DNA of 55,213 bases from Amoebidium appalachense (lineage: Eukaryota > Ichthyosporea), in the NCBI GenBank assembly GCA_963693365.1, contig CAVNZM010000028.1:1-55213 (forward strand), read 5' to 3'. The notes beneath the pieces are model-generated. The model was not told where the DNA came from. It did not search any database and saw only the letters and a list, made by a program, of their open reading frames with translations. Position numbers and translations under genes: made by a program. Of this stretch, positions 25,557-33,884 are shown in pieces (position 1 is the first letter of the stretch; every line of letters begins with the position of its first letter).

Positions 25557-26189
25557 ATGCTTGCAGGGGAGCCCGCGGACTGCGACGTCGAGATCTACGC
25601 ACGACCCTATCTACCGATGGACAGCATGGACGCTGTCTGTGCCGCACTGATGGTCCTGGGGTCGTGCACGGAATGGACCGTGCTCCGGCCGTCCCATGCA
25701 CACGAGATTGGAAAGAGGCGTCTCCGCATGCGCGTGGATGGGGTGCAACTGTCGCTGGACCTCCTGCCCGCCCCGCCGCCCGCATTGCAAACGCCCGTGT
25801 GCACACTGCACTACGCCGACGACACCCGGTACCCCGCCCAGTTGCTCGAGCTCGTCTGGAACGTGTACACGCGCAGTGCCACGCACACCAGGATGGATTG
25901 CTCAAAGGGTGCTCGGTTCTGGTTGCGTTTATTGAGATGTCGCGCGAAGGCACTGCCCTCCCTGTGCAAGACGGCCGGCCGGGTGGACGTCGCTCCCATG
26001 CCGCCGGGCGCGCTCTGTCCAATCAGCTTGGAACGGTCACCGGCCGCCGTAACCCTAGTCTGTGGCCACTCATTCGACATGACCGCCCTGGTCACACTGC
26101 TCACGAAGTCCCCGGCCGCTCGATGCCCAATGTGCAGGGGCACCATGCTGCTGCGGCGCGGTACACGGGACGCCCACGGCGCGGATTAA
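25557..26189 (+). CDS. RING-finger protein, putative E3 ubiquitin ligase
   Basis: 210 residues. The N-terminal 145 residues are alpha/beta with no recognised family. The C-terminal RING-type module near residues 153-193 reads CPISLERSPAAVTLVCGHSF...RCPMCRG: it has the first CP, the CGH and the final CPxC of a RING, but the first Cys pair is incomplete, so it may be U-box-like or a variant RING. With the F-box gene next door it points to control of host ubiquitination. Confidence 0.75.
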   Translation: MLAGEPADCDVEIYARPYLPMDSMDAVCAALMVLGSCTEWTVLRPSHAHEIGKRRLRMRVDGVQLSLDLLPAPPPALQTPVCTLHYADDTRYPAQLLELVWNVYTRSATHTRMDCSKGARFWLRLLRCRAKALPSLCKTAGRVDVAPMPPGALCPISLERSPAAVTLVCGHSFDMTALVTLLTKSPAARCPMCRGTMLLRRGTRDAHGAD

Positions 26190-26308
26190 CGCCGTCTGTG
26201 CCTGCGCCTGATGCCCTTGGACTTCCTGCCCTTTCTGCGCCGGCGGGCGCGGCGGGTCGCTATGGCGTCAACTACCTGCTGCGAGGCGGTATCAAACACT
26301 CGTGACAT
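26186..26308 (-). CDS. Arg-rich 40-residue protein
   Basis: Starts at the ATG 26308, inside the last codons of the F-box/LRR gene (17-base overlap), and ends tail-to-tail inside the RING gene stop. The first half is a normal helix (MSRVFDTASQQVVDAIATRR); the second half is almost all Arg/Lys, with RARRRRKGRKSKG. It resembles viral protamine-like or core peptides. The neat fit between both neighbouring stops supports a real gene. Confidence 0.55.
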   Translation of the reverse strand: MSRVFDTASQQVVDAIATRRARRRRKGRKSKGIRRRHRRR

Positions 26309-27542
26309 TTCCTTCTACCACAGAAAATCTAATGGTTCGGTCACCAAAAACCCCGATTACACTGTTTCCGCACGCGCGGACGTCCTGCGCTGTCCGCGCC
26401 AACCGCGCCCTCAGCACATCCTCCCACATGCTGTCCGTGCGCGAACCGTGCTCGTACACGATGATGGTCCCGCCCGTCACAAACTCTATGGCGTCGGGTA
26501 TGGCCCAGTCCTCCTCGGGCCCGTACGTGTTGATCCGGAACGTGTCCACTCTGACCCGCCGGATCCGCGAAAGGTCGTTGTCGTTGCACTCCAGGTATCC
26601 GACCTGGCAGCCCCCGCCGTCCACCACCAGCCCCGTGAACCGGTCGGCGCTTCCGTCCACGTGCATCTTCCCGATCCTGGGTATCCTCAGCCGCACGCTG
26701 CCCACGAACCCGTTGACGCGGAGCACCTCCAGCTGTGTGCCGTGCTCGAGGTCAAGGTCCATGTGGTACATGCTGTCGATCCTCAGCCGCCGCAGCGAAC
26801 CCGGCAACCTGATGCGCGCCTCCACAGGCTGCGGCAGCCGCATGCACAATATCTCCACCCGGTCCGGTAGCGCCGTGGCCTGTGTCTCCGTCATCTGGCA
26901 CGTCAGCTCCCGCACCACCAACGGCACGGTCTCGAAGTGGCCCCTGGGGTTGTACGCCACCCGCACGGTCGGCGGAAGCCATGCCACGATGTTCCAGCCA
27001 CACAGCCGTGCCGTATGGAGCCGCCGCATGCGTTCCAGGTGGATGTGGCGCGCCCCCATGCCGGCAAAGTCAATGGACAGTCGCTCGAGCTGCGACGTGT
27101 CGCCGCGGTACAGCTCCTGCAGTATTCTGTCGTCGTGGTCCAAGTTGTTTGTCTCCGTGTAGCTCGAATTGTATGTCGTAACGTGCAGCTCGCGCGCGCC
27201 CAGGTCCGCGGCCTGGGCCCACGAGGAATAAAACCAATTGGCCGCCGGCACCTTGTAGCACGCGAGCATGAATCCGCGCACGCCCCACGCGTGCGACTTG
27301 GCGATGTGTCGGTAGTTATCCTTGGTCATCATCATCGTCTCGGGCCTTGCCGTGTGCGGCTTGCGGTGGGTGGCCACGTGGAGTGCCGCCGCGCGCCACA
27401 CCCGGCACGTCCGCGACACTCGCGCAAGGTCGCCGGCGTCCAGGTGCACCAGGATCAGCTCGAGTAGGTCGCGGCTCTGCAGCACCCGTGCACACGCGCC
27501 CGCGCCGCCGTCGCCGTCACCCCCGTCGTCGTCGCTTGCCAC
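26292..27542 (-). CDS. F-box protein with LRR-like repeats
   Basis: 416 residues. An F-box is visible near residues 22-60 (LLELILVHLDAGDLARVSRTCRVW). The rest is made of irregular leucine/isoleucine-rich strands such as LPGSLRRLRI and LEVLRVNGF, like LRR or FNIP repeats. F-box proteins recruit targets to SCF ubiquitin ligases. No ATG precedes the F-box: the nominal start at 27542 is GTG and the frame stays open upstream into the next gene, so this may be the C-terminal part of a fusion with the Ser/Gly-rich protein, separated by a one-base shift. Confidence 0.75.
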   Translation of the reverse strand: MASDDDGGDGDGGAGACARVLQSRDLLELILVHLDAGDLARVSRTCRVWRAAALHVATHRKPHTARPETMMMTKDNYRHIAKSHAWGVRGFMLACYKVPAANWFYSSWAQAADLGARELHVTTYNSSYTETNNLDHDDRILQELYRGDTSQLERLSIDFAGMGARHIHLERMRRLHTARLCGWNIVAWLPPTVRVAYNPRGHFETVPLVVRELTCQMTETQATALPDRVEILCMRLPQPVEARIRLPGSLRRLRIDSMYHMDLDLEHGTQLEVLRVNGFVGSVRLRIPRIGKMHVDGSADRFTGLVVDGGGCQVGYLECNDNDLSRIRRVRVDTFRINTYGPEEDWAIPDAIEFVTGGTIIVYEHGSRTDSMWEDVLRARLARTAQDVRACGNSVIGVFGDRTIRFSVVEGNVTSV

Positions 27543-28138
27543 CGCGGCCGGGCGCCTTCTTGTGGTGTGCTGCGCCGCGTCCTCGTCCGCGCTTTCTTTT
27601 CTTCTTGCCGCGCCTTGCCGGCGCCCTCCGCCCGCCGCTTTCGCTTGCGCCGCTTGCCCTTCTCATCGTCGCTGTCCCCACTGCCCTCGCTTTCGCCTGC
27701 GCCCTCGCTGTCGCTGCCGGTGTCGCTGCTGCCGTCGCTGCCGCTGTCCGACGCCGAGTCTGTCTCTCCCCCGGAGGACAGCTCCTTATATACGTCGCGG
27801 CCCCTGGCCACGTAGCGCCGGCGAAGGATGGGGTTGATGTCGGTCGGGTGCATCACCACCATGCCGTCCAGCCCCAGGTTGTCGATGGCGTACTGCCGCG
27901 CCATGATCTGGTCGATCGGGTCGCTGGGCGTGCCGGACAGCCGGCCGTTCACGCTGACGTACGTGTTGTTGTGCGGGTCGACCTGGACCCCCCGATCCCG
28001 GTCCCGGCCGCTGCCGAGCACGGCAGCCAGGTCGTCCTCCGAAACTTCAAAAACACCCTCCTTGGCACCTGTACCGTCATGGATGAAACCCTTCAGGCGG
28101 CGTCTTGCACCGGTCCCGCTCGTTGCACCCGTGCTCAT
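27455..28138 (-). CDS. Acidic Ser/Gly repeat protein with basic tail
   Basis: 227 residues from the ATG 28138. The N-terminal 120 residues look folded (a VQVDPHNNTYVSVNGRL stretch, then IDNLGLDGMVVMHPTDINP). Then comes a Ser/Gly/Asp/Glu-repeat segment and a KGKRRKRKRR nuclear-localisation-like run. The last 45 residues overlap the F-box frame by 88 bases and read poorly, which suggests the true protein may continue in the F-box frame. Confidence 0.6.
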   Translation of the reverse strand: MSTGATSGTGARRRLKGFIHDGTGAKEGVFEVSEDDLAAVLGSGRDRDRGVQVDPHNNTYVSVNGRLSGTPSDPIDQIMARQYAIDNLGLDGMVVMHPTDINPILRRRYVARGRDVYKELSSGGETDSASDSGSDGSSDTGSDSEGAGESEGSGDSDDEKGKRRKRKRRAEGAGKARQEEKKARTRTRRSTPQEGARPRWQATTTGVTATAARARVHGCCRAATYSS

Positions 28139-28148
28139 TGCAGGGGGC

Positions 28149-28457
28149 CTACATATTTGCCGGCACGCCCCCGCCCGCTGCCCCGACAACCTCGCTACCA
28201 GCACCCCCGGGGTTCCGCCGCTGCCAGTACGCGAACGCGAGCACCACAAGCGCAATGCACAACGCAACACACGTGCCGAACGAGCAGCGCCTCCACCAAC
28301 ACGCGTCGCGCATGTATCGGCGGTGCTCTTCCGCGCGCTCACCGGTCAACACAAGCGCGGGCGTTTCCTCCATAATGGTCACGCGGTACTCCGTGCCGAT
28401 GGGCTTCTCCACCAGCATGTCGCCGCGGATCACCAGGTCAAGTGGTTTGCGAGACAT
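28149..28457 (-). CDS. Single-pass membrane protein
   Basis: 102 residues. The N-terminal half is a small folded domain with LVIRGDMLVEKPIGTEYRV and a Cys/Trp-rich stretch. A transmembrane span (CVALCIALVVLAFAYW) near residues 63-78 and a Gly-rich tail follow. It ends 11 bases upstream of the Ser/Gly-rich gene's start on the same strand. No family recognised. Confidence 0.7.
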   Translation of the reverse strand: MSRKPLDLVIRGDMLVEKPIGTEYRVTIMEETPALVLTGERAEEHRRYMRDACWWRRCSFGTCVALCIALVVLAFAYWQRRNPGGAGSEVVGAAGGGVPANM

Positions 28458-28497
28458 GTTAGGGGTTGAGCTTTATTATATTCGGGGCCTGCAGTCC

Positions 28498-29253
28498 TTA
28501 GGCGGATGGGCCGGTCTCCTTTACGGCCGTGCCGAGGGCCGAGATGTACACGTCAAACTTGTCGCGGTAGTTGTCCGTCTCCTTCTGGTTGTCCTTCAGC
28601 CCGACCGTCTTGACCATCACCAGCACGCGTGTCGCGCTGTTCGCAGGCAGCGTGCCCAGGGTCGCGAACGTCCCGGGGGCGGTCTCGTACTTGAGGGGCA
28701 CCGCGGCCGCGGCCGTGCTGAACACGACCACCTCGTGCATGGTCCCCGTCAGCCCGAGCAGCCCGATGCTGTTGCCCCTGCTGTCCGCCTTGCTCGTGAA
28801 CTTGATGGTCGCGTCGCCAGACACCGTCACGGCGCCGTTGCGGATCCCGTCCACCGTGATGAGGTTGGTCTGTGTGTCGGTCTTGACCCCCGGCGCAGGC
28901 ACGCGTCCGTTGTGCAGCAGCGGCGTCCCGATCGCGTCGACGCTGAACACCGTGCGCCCGTCGACCGTCTTGAGGTTGAGCAGGTTGTCGTCCGTGAACA
29001 CCTCGTGCGACACGCCGCCGCTGCCCTCCGTGTCGCGGTTCAGCTTCACCGTCTTGTCCGACGTCACCTCCGTCACCGTGAACCGCTCGCCCCCCACCTG
29101 CACGCCCTGCCCGACGCGCAGCTGGGCCGCGGAGCCGTTCGTCATGACGTTCTTGTCGATGGACCAAGTCGCCGGCAGCTTGATGCCGCCGGCCGCGTGC
29201 GTTTCGAAGACCGCGCTGCGCAGCGAGTCGATGTGCGAGGTCGTCATGGCCAT
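28498..29253 (-). CDS. Unknown beta-rich, fibre- or surface-like protein
   Basis: 251 residues, made of alternating short strands and turns rich in Thr, Val, Gly and Asp (for example VGQGVQVGGERFTVTEV and GNSIGLLGLTGTM). No Cys residue is apparent. This composition is typical of viral surface fibres or capsid decoration proteins, but no family is recognised. The first two Met codons (MAM) are both possible starts. Confidence 0.7.
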   Translation of the reverse strand: MAMTTSHIDSLRSAVFETHAAGGIKLPATWSIDKNVMTNGSAAQLRVGQGVQVGGERFTVTEVTSDKTVKLNRDTEGSGGVSHEVFTDDNLLNLKTVDGRTVFSVDAIGTPLLHNGRVPAPGVKTDTQTNLITVDGIRNGAVTVSGDATIKFTSKADSRGNSIGLLGLTGTMHEVVVFSTAAAAVPLKYETAPGTFATLGTLPANSATRVLVMVKTVGLKDNQKETDNYRDKFDVYISALGTAVKETGPSA

Positions 29254-29452
29254 CTTGCTGGTAGGCGGACAAAATAATCAAAAGCGCCGCTCGCTGATTG
29301 CAAGATTGGAGGGGGATAGCTACACTGATGATCAGTCGAGCTATACTGATTATATGCAGTCGAGCTGTGATGATCGATTTAGCTTGGTTGACGTGTCATC
29401 GTATTAGGTTTCAAGGCCACGACAAGCGCGGGGGTGCTGCGAGTCCACGCGC

Positions 29453-29508
29453 ACACCCACATTTTCGCCGCACTAGCCTAATGGACACAAACTTCCTGGT
29501 CGCTCTCG
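29453..29508 (+). repeat. 56-bp direct repeat, left copy
   Basis: Matches 31308-31363 with two mismatches and includes the CTAGCCTA leader and MDTNFLVAL codons. The two copies bracket 1.8 kb with the KilA-N gene at 29557-31011. Confidence 0.85.
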
Positions 29509-29546
29509 CTGGCGATCGATCGATGGAAGGGGCCAATATTATCTAA
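29481..29546 (+). pseudogene. Truncated copy of the MDTNFLVAL gene
   Basis: Begins with the same nine residues as the gene at 31336-31581 but diverges right after them and stops after 21 codons. It is best read as the left end created when the KilA-N segment inserted or the locus duplicated. Confidence 0.7.
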
Positions 29547-29556
29547 CCCCACTCTG

Positions 29557-31011
29557 ATGACTTCCATCAACCGCCCCCCTCCATACGCAACCGTGGCACC
29601 CCAGCCGCGCCCAGCAGCCGTGCCCACCCAAGCCGCTGCGACCAAAAGGGTCGTAATGCCTGATGGGCGGGTTTTGTGTGTGGGAGATGTTGTGCCAATC
29701 AAGGACACGGAGGGCAATATAGCGACATATGGAGAGGTCAGACAGGGACATGTTCTTTGGGTGAATGTAACAAAGTTGGTCAAAACGTCCGGAACAAAGA
29801 AGACTTGGAGTGGCTGGTACCAGACAGACGGAGCAAAAGCAATAGTTCAACGCATCGCAGAAGCCAAAAAGGTAGAATTTAGGTGCCCTCAAGATCCTGA
29901 GGGCACCTCAACGTGCCCTCAAGACCCGCACGCGGACGTAGACAACGGGACGGAGATGGTGGCTGTTGTCGACACGTCGAGAACCCAATACAAGGGTGTC
30001 AACGAGGACATGTTCCGTGGCACGTGGGTCCATGTTGATGTTTCGGTCGCCTTTGCACAGCACATCAGCCCAACCTATCACGCAAAGTGGTGCTCCATCC
30101 AGGGCAAAGCCTTTTCGGGCGACCACGCCGCGGTGGCCGACGTGCTGCGGGAGACTGACAACGCCGCAGGCACGGAGTCGGTCGGCAACATCGCTGCGCG
30201 GCCCAAGCGGGCTGCCGGATCTGGAGGGGCTGGCCGGGGGAAACGGGCAAAGCCGGAGGCGGAGGTGGCCATCTACCAGCCGCACCAGTTGGAGTACTAC
30301 ACAAGTCAGCTGCCGCTCAAGGATGCCATCGACATGTACGAGCGGGTAATGGTCGCCAAAACACCCGAGGCACTGGCTGCTGTGAAGCGTGCGGAGGAAG
30401 GCGAACGAATGGAGGAGGCCAAGCGCGCCTCAATAAGGGCCACGATGGAGGAGGCAGAGCGGACCCACAAACTGGACATGGAGAAGGCTGATCGTACCCA
30501 CGAAGAGATGCGTCTGGCTCACGAGCGCAAGCTAGAGGACATGCGCCTGGCACACGAGCGCAAGCTGGAAGAGATGCGCCTGGCGCACGAACAGGCGCGC
30601 GAGGCACAGCTGCTCATCAAGAACCTGGACGAACGCTTCTACCTGATGCGGGGCCTCAACGAGGAGATGACGGCCACTGCCCGCCTCGGCCCGTGCTTTT
30701 ATTTCGTGGACTCCCTCGACACCACCATCATGTTTGGCTGCACGGGCAACAACCTGGCCCGCCGGTACAAGCGCGACAAGAACCGCCGGGTCATCCTGAG
30801 CAACGTGCTACTGGCGCTCCCGTGCAAGGACAGGGCCCATGCCTTTGCCATGGAGGCCACGTTCAAGACGCTGGTCCGTGACCACGCCAAGACCATGCGG
30901 ATAAGTGACTGCGAGGCGCTTGTCAACAACTACGACCTGTTCAAGCTCGTCCTCAAGAAGTGGAACGAGGTGGCCCAGGAGGAAGAATGGCCGGCAGTGA
31001 AGCTGGCGTAG
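29557..31011 (+). CDS. KilA-N protein with coiled coil and T5orf172-like end
   Basis: 484 residues. The KilA-N core spans about residues 50-215, with VLWVNVTKLVKTSG, a WSGWYQTDGAKAIVQRI block, and GTWVHVDVSVAFAQHISPTY. Residues 265-360 are a coiled coil with repeated RLAHERKLE(D/E)M units. The C-terminal domain (FYFVDSLDTTIMFGCTGNN, then AFAMEATFKTLV) resembles the MSV199/T5orf172 type, related to GIY-YIG nucleases. It sits between two copies of a 56-bp direct repeat, so it probably arrived by insertion. Its N-terminal pattern differs from the other two KilA-N genes. Confidence 0.82.
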   Translation: MTSINRPPPYATVAPQPRPAAVPTQAAATKRVVMPDGRVLCVGDVVPIKDTEGNIATYGEVRQGHVLWVNVTKLVKTSGTKKTWSGWYQTDGAKAIVQRIAEAKKVEFRCPQDPEGTSTCPQDPHADVDNGTEMVAVVDTSRTQYKGVNEDMFRGTWVHVDVSVAFAQHISPTYHAKWCSIQGKAFSGDHAAVADVLRETDNAAGTESVGNIAARPKRAAGSGGAGRGKRAKPEAEVAIYQPHQLEYYTSQLPLKDAIDMYERVMVAKTPEALAAVKRAEEGERMEEAKRASIRATMEEAERTHKLDMEKADRTHEEMRLAHERKLEDMRLAHERKLEEMRLAHEQAREAQLLIKNLDERFYLMRGLNEEMTATARLGPCFYFVDSLDTTIMFGCTGNNLARRYKRDKNRRVILSNVLLALPCKDRAHAFAMEATFKTLVRDHAKTMRISDCEALVNNYDLFKLVLKKWNEVAQEEEWPAVKLA

Positions 31012-31335
31012 GGTATACAGACAGATAGAATAGCACCTTCTTCATACGGGCCGTATAACCACCAACCCAATAAGAAGGGTCTAATAGCACGGACCGCGTC
31101 GAAACGATTTCCGGGGCACACTTGCACAGGCACCATCCTCCCGTTTCGATAGGGGTTGTCGATAACCCGCGCAGAGGTTAGGCATGGAGGGAAGGTGTTT
31201 GACGTCCCGTTCAACAAGTTTTGCAATGTGCTCCTGGAAGCATTGCAGCTGTTGGGCCCGTTGGTGGGAGGGGGATCGCTGGCTTGCTTCTTTTATTACG
31301 CGGGTTTACACCCACATTATCGCCGCACTAGCCTA
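31012..31335. other. Intergenic stretch of 324 bases
   Basis: No gene called. An open frame from 31156 runs into the next gene but reads as unrelated sequence before the ATG at 31336. TTTTATTACG lies about 40 bases before that ATG and could be a promoter. The last 28 bases are the start of the right copy of the 56-bp repeat. Confidence 0.4.
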
Positions 31336-31363
31336 ATGGACACAAACTTCCTGGTCGCCCTCG
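31308..31363 (+). repeat. 56-bp direct repeat, right copy
   Basis: Second copy of the repeat at 29453-29508; here it forms the leader and first nine codons of an intact gene. Confidence 0.85.
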
Positions 31364-31581
31364 TCATCGGCCTGGCTCTGGGCTACTGGCTCGCGGTCCG
31401 CTGGTGCGTGCCTGCCTGCAAGCCCACACCCGCCCCGCCTGCCGCGCCGCCCGACGTCCCCAAGCAGCAGCCGAAGAAGCCGTGCCGCCAGAAGCCCCAG
31501 GCCGCACACGTCGCGCAGGCCGCACCCGCCGAGCCCGCGCCAGCCGACGACGACACCAACTGGGAGGGCATGTCGCTCTAG
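31336..31581 (+). CDS. Signal-anchored Pro/Ala-rich small protein
   Basis: 81 residues. MDTNFLVALVIGLALGYWLAV is an N-terminal transmembrane anchor. The rest is a Pro/Ala/Lys-rich tail that includes two Cys just after the membrane and an acidic end (DDDTNWEGMSL). Tail-to-tail with the next minus-strand gene (4-base overlap). A virion membrane protein is plausible. Confidence 0.7.
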   Translation: MDTNFLVALVIGLALGYWLAVRWCVPACKPTPAPPAAPPDVPKQQPKKPCRQKPQAAHVAQAAPAEPAPADDDTNWEGMSL

Positions 31582-32015
31582 TCCTGCGCGCGCGGGTCCA
31601 GGAACCGCTTCGCGTCCACCGGCTCGAAGCCCCCAAGCTCCACCGGGGCTGCCGGCCTGGGCGCGTCGGGCCGGGCCGGCATCGGGGCGGGTGTTGTCGC
31701 GGGCGCGTCGGCCGCTTGGTCTGAATTCGCTGGCGCCGAGGGCTTGTCCGCTTGCTGCTCCCTGTCCGCTGTGCCCGTCTTGTCCGTGTCCGTCTCGCCC
31801 GCCTTGGTTGGCGGCGCGGCCGGGGGTGGTGTCGGTTCGGGCTTCGATGCCACGCCTGCCCCATACGGGCCCCGCCGCCATGGCGCCGGACCGCCACTCC
31901 CCGGCCATTCGGGGCGGCGGTATGGCGCAGGCCGCGAGTCGCGGCGCGAAGCGGGTCCGGTCATGACTTTACCAACGGCATAAAGGGCCATCGCCCCTAG
32001 AATCAGTTCCGCCAT
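31578..32015 (-). CDS. Pro/Ala-rich protein with N-terminal hydrophobic helix
   Basis: 145 residues. MAELILGAMALYAVGKVM is a short hydrophobic helix. The rest is Pro/Ala/Asp-rich and disordered up to ELGGFEPVDAKRFLDPRAQD. Similar in style to the convergent neighbour at 31336-31581. No family recognised. Confidence 0.65.
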   Translation of the reverse strand: MAELILGAMALYAVGKVMTGPASRRDSRPAPYRRPEWPGSGGPAPWRRGPYGAGVASKPEPTPPPAAPPTKAGETDTDKTGTADREQQADKPSAPANSDQAADAPATTPAPMPARPDAPRPAAPVELGGFEPVDAKRFLDPRAQD

Positions 32016-32046
32016 GTGTGAGCCACAGAAAATAAACGTGCCCGCG

Positions 32047-32292
32047 CTAGACCACGCCGGCCTGAATGTCCGTCTTGAGCGCCCTGAGCTCCACCAGCAG
32101 CTCCTCGATCACGTTGAGCGTCGGCGCGCTGCCCTCCGCCGCCGCTAGGTCCGCCGCGAGCTCCATGTGCGCCTTGTTGCTGGCGTAGGCACACAGCACG
32201 CTCTGCGCCGTGGCCACCGCCTCGTTGTACGCGTCCAGCGTGGCCTGTGTGTTGTCAACGAATTCCGCCTTGCACTGGTCGCACGTCGGCAT
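32047..32292 (-). CDS. Small CxxC helical protein
   Basis: 81 residues. It starts MPTCDQCKAEF, a CxxC pair, and continues as helices (ATLDAYNEAVATAQSVLCAYA). It could bind zinc through the CxxC and a later Cys or His. No family recognised. It follows the gene at 32314-33264 on the same strand. Confidence 0.6.
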   Translation of the reverse strand: MPTCDQCKAEFVDNTQATLDAYNEAVATAQSVLCAYASNKAHMELAADLAAAEGSAPTLNVIEELLVELRALKTDIQAGVV

Positions 32293-32313
32293 GGTCTTAT
32301 GGTGGGCGAGAGA

Positions 32314-33264
32314 TTAGCTCGTCGCCTCCGCACGCACCTGCTCGGCGTAGCTGTCGAACACGCTCTGCACGTGCGCGCTCCGCTTGCCGCCCCACCGCCG
32401 CCCCACGGTCCAGCCCGCCGCGCTGAACGGGCTCGCGTCCACGTCGGCCACCAGCCCCGCCACCTCGGCCTCGCGCACGCCGAGGTCGAAGATCCGCACG
32501 TTCTCCCAGCCCAGCTGGACCGGGTGCCGGAAGCACACGCACACGGGCCCCGCCGCCTCGTGCCCGGTCGCGGCCTTCCAGGCGCTGGACTCCCCGTCGC
32601 CGTTGCCGATGAACACGTCGAACCCCTCGCACGGATACATGTACATCCGCGCCACCCCCACGGCGTCGGCCACCGCCGCGCACATCTCGCCCGTCGTGGC
32701 CCACACCCCCACGCGCACGACCGCCTCCTGCACGTCGTCCCGGAACACCCACAGCCGCGCCGCCGTCTTGTGCCCCCCAAGCGTCGACACCAGCATCTCG
32801 CGCTCGTACTGCACCGCGTCCCGCAGCGCCCACACCACCCCGTTGCCGTGCAGCCCGCGGTCCATAAGTACCCACGCCTCCACGGCCTGCTGCACCAGAC
32901 GAACGCGCTCGGCCGGCGCGTACGAGGCACTGTCCGCCAGGTGCGTGTCCAGGGCCTCGCGCGCTTGCACCACACGCGCCATGCAGTCCAGCGCCGCCAC
33001 GCAGAGGTAGTGCAGCCGCGCGCACGCGGGGACGGCGTCGTACCACCCGACATCGTCCGAGAGCATGGCGCCGATGCGCAGCAGCCACCGGTACACCTCG
33101 TCCGCGCCGTGCGGTACCCCTTCGGCCAGTCGCTGCTGCAGGTACGCCACCCCCGCCGTTACGGCCGCCGTTCCCTCGTGCGCCGGCCACTGCTCCACAC
33201 CCCTGCTAAACAGCAGAAACACGTCGAGAAGCTTGGAAATGGCACACCCCGCCGTCATTTTCAT
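32314..33264 (-). CDS. Unknown 316-residue protein
   Basis: Starts at the ATG 33264 (MKMTAGCAISKLLD). Mainly helical in the first two-thirds; the last third has an alpha/beta look with MYMYPCEGFDVFIGNGDG and WENVRIFDLGVREAEV. No family recognised. Its ATG overlaps the start codon of the divergent gene by two bases (CATG), so the two must share promoter DNA inside each other's coding sequence or leaderless transcripts. Confidence 0.7.
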   Translation of the reverse strand: MKMTAGCAISKLLDVFLLFSRGVEQWPAHEGTAAVTAGVAYLQQRLAEGVPHGADEVYRWLLRIGAMLSDDVGWYDAVPACARLHYLCVAALDCMARVVQAREALDTHLADSASYAPAERVRLVQQAVEAWVLMDRGLHGNGVVWALRDAVQYEREMLVSTLGGHKTAARLWVFRDDVQEAVVRVGVWATTGEMCAAVADAVGVARMYMYPCEGFDVFIGNGDGESSAWKAATGHEAAGPVCVCFRHPVQLGWENVRIFDLGVREAEVAGLVADVDASPFSAAGWTVGRRWGGKRSAHVQSVFDSYAEQVRAEATS

Positions 33265-33274
33265 GGCTGACTCA

Positions 33275-33865
33275 ATGGACCTCAACAACCCGACCGTGCA
33301 GCTGCTTATATACCTGTCCCTGCTCCTGCTGGTGACGCTGGCGTACAGCACACAGACCGCGAGCGCGTCCACGTGCAGCAGGGACGTCCCGGTCAAGGTC
33401 ATCGAGCGTCCGTTCAAGGAGCTGATGGATCCGCGCTGGAAGCTCGGCATGAAGGGCAAGTTCGTCGCCAACGAGACCACAACCAACACGGACCCACAGA
33501 GCTGCATCAACCGTGCCGACGCGACGGGCCGCGCCGCCAACTACCAGTTCTCCACGCGCACATGCACGATCGGGTCCACGTGGGGGTCCACGGCCCCCGA
33601 CGTCGACTATGGATACTACCGCAAGCTCGAGAGCATCGACCCCAACTGGGTGGCCAAGGTCCGCGGCGGCGCGTTCGACCGCCCGCCCGTCGTCGTGCTC
33701 GACAACAACGCGTGCATGAAGATGTGCGTGGACGATCCCTCCTGCAGGGCCGTCTCGTACGACATGGAGTCGGGCGAGTGCATGACCGCAGGCGTGCCGG
33801 GCACCACGCAGGCCCACGAAACGTCGCTCTTCTGGCGCCCGTGCCGGAACAGAAACGCCCAATAA
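33275..33865 (+). CDS. Type II membrane protein with PAN/Apple-like domains
   Basis: 196 residues from the ATG 33275, or 200 from 33263. A transmembrane span (VQLLIYLSLLLLVTLAYS) lies at the N-terminus. The ectodomain has a Cys spacing typical of PAN/Apple modules: CMKMCVDDPSCRAVSYDMESGECM near the end, and a weaker first copy with SCINRADATGRAANYQF...CTIGS. Such modules bind sugars or proteins, which suits a virion surface protein. The stop lies inside AATAAA (33861-33866). Confidence 0.7.
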   Translation: MDLNNPTVQLLIYLSLLLLVTLAYSTQTASASTCSRDVPVKVIERPFKELMDPRWKLGMKGKFVANETTTNTDPQSCINRADATGRAANYQFSTRTCTIGSTWGSTAPDVDYGYYRKLESIDPNWVAKVRGGAFDRPPVVVLDNNACMKMCVDDPSCRAVSYDMESGECMTAGVPGTTQAHETSLFWRPCRNRNAQ

Positions 33866-33884
33866 ATGTCCGCCGCTCTATAGC

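Larger units (their letters stand above)
29254..29556. other. Gap holding a truncated gene copy
   Basis: 303 bases. It contains a short imperfect repeat of AGCTATACTGAT / AGCTGTGATGAT type near 29320-29380 and, at 29453-29508, the first copy of a 56-bp direct repeat whose second copy (31308-31363) contains the start of the gene at 31336. Confidence 0.6.
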
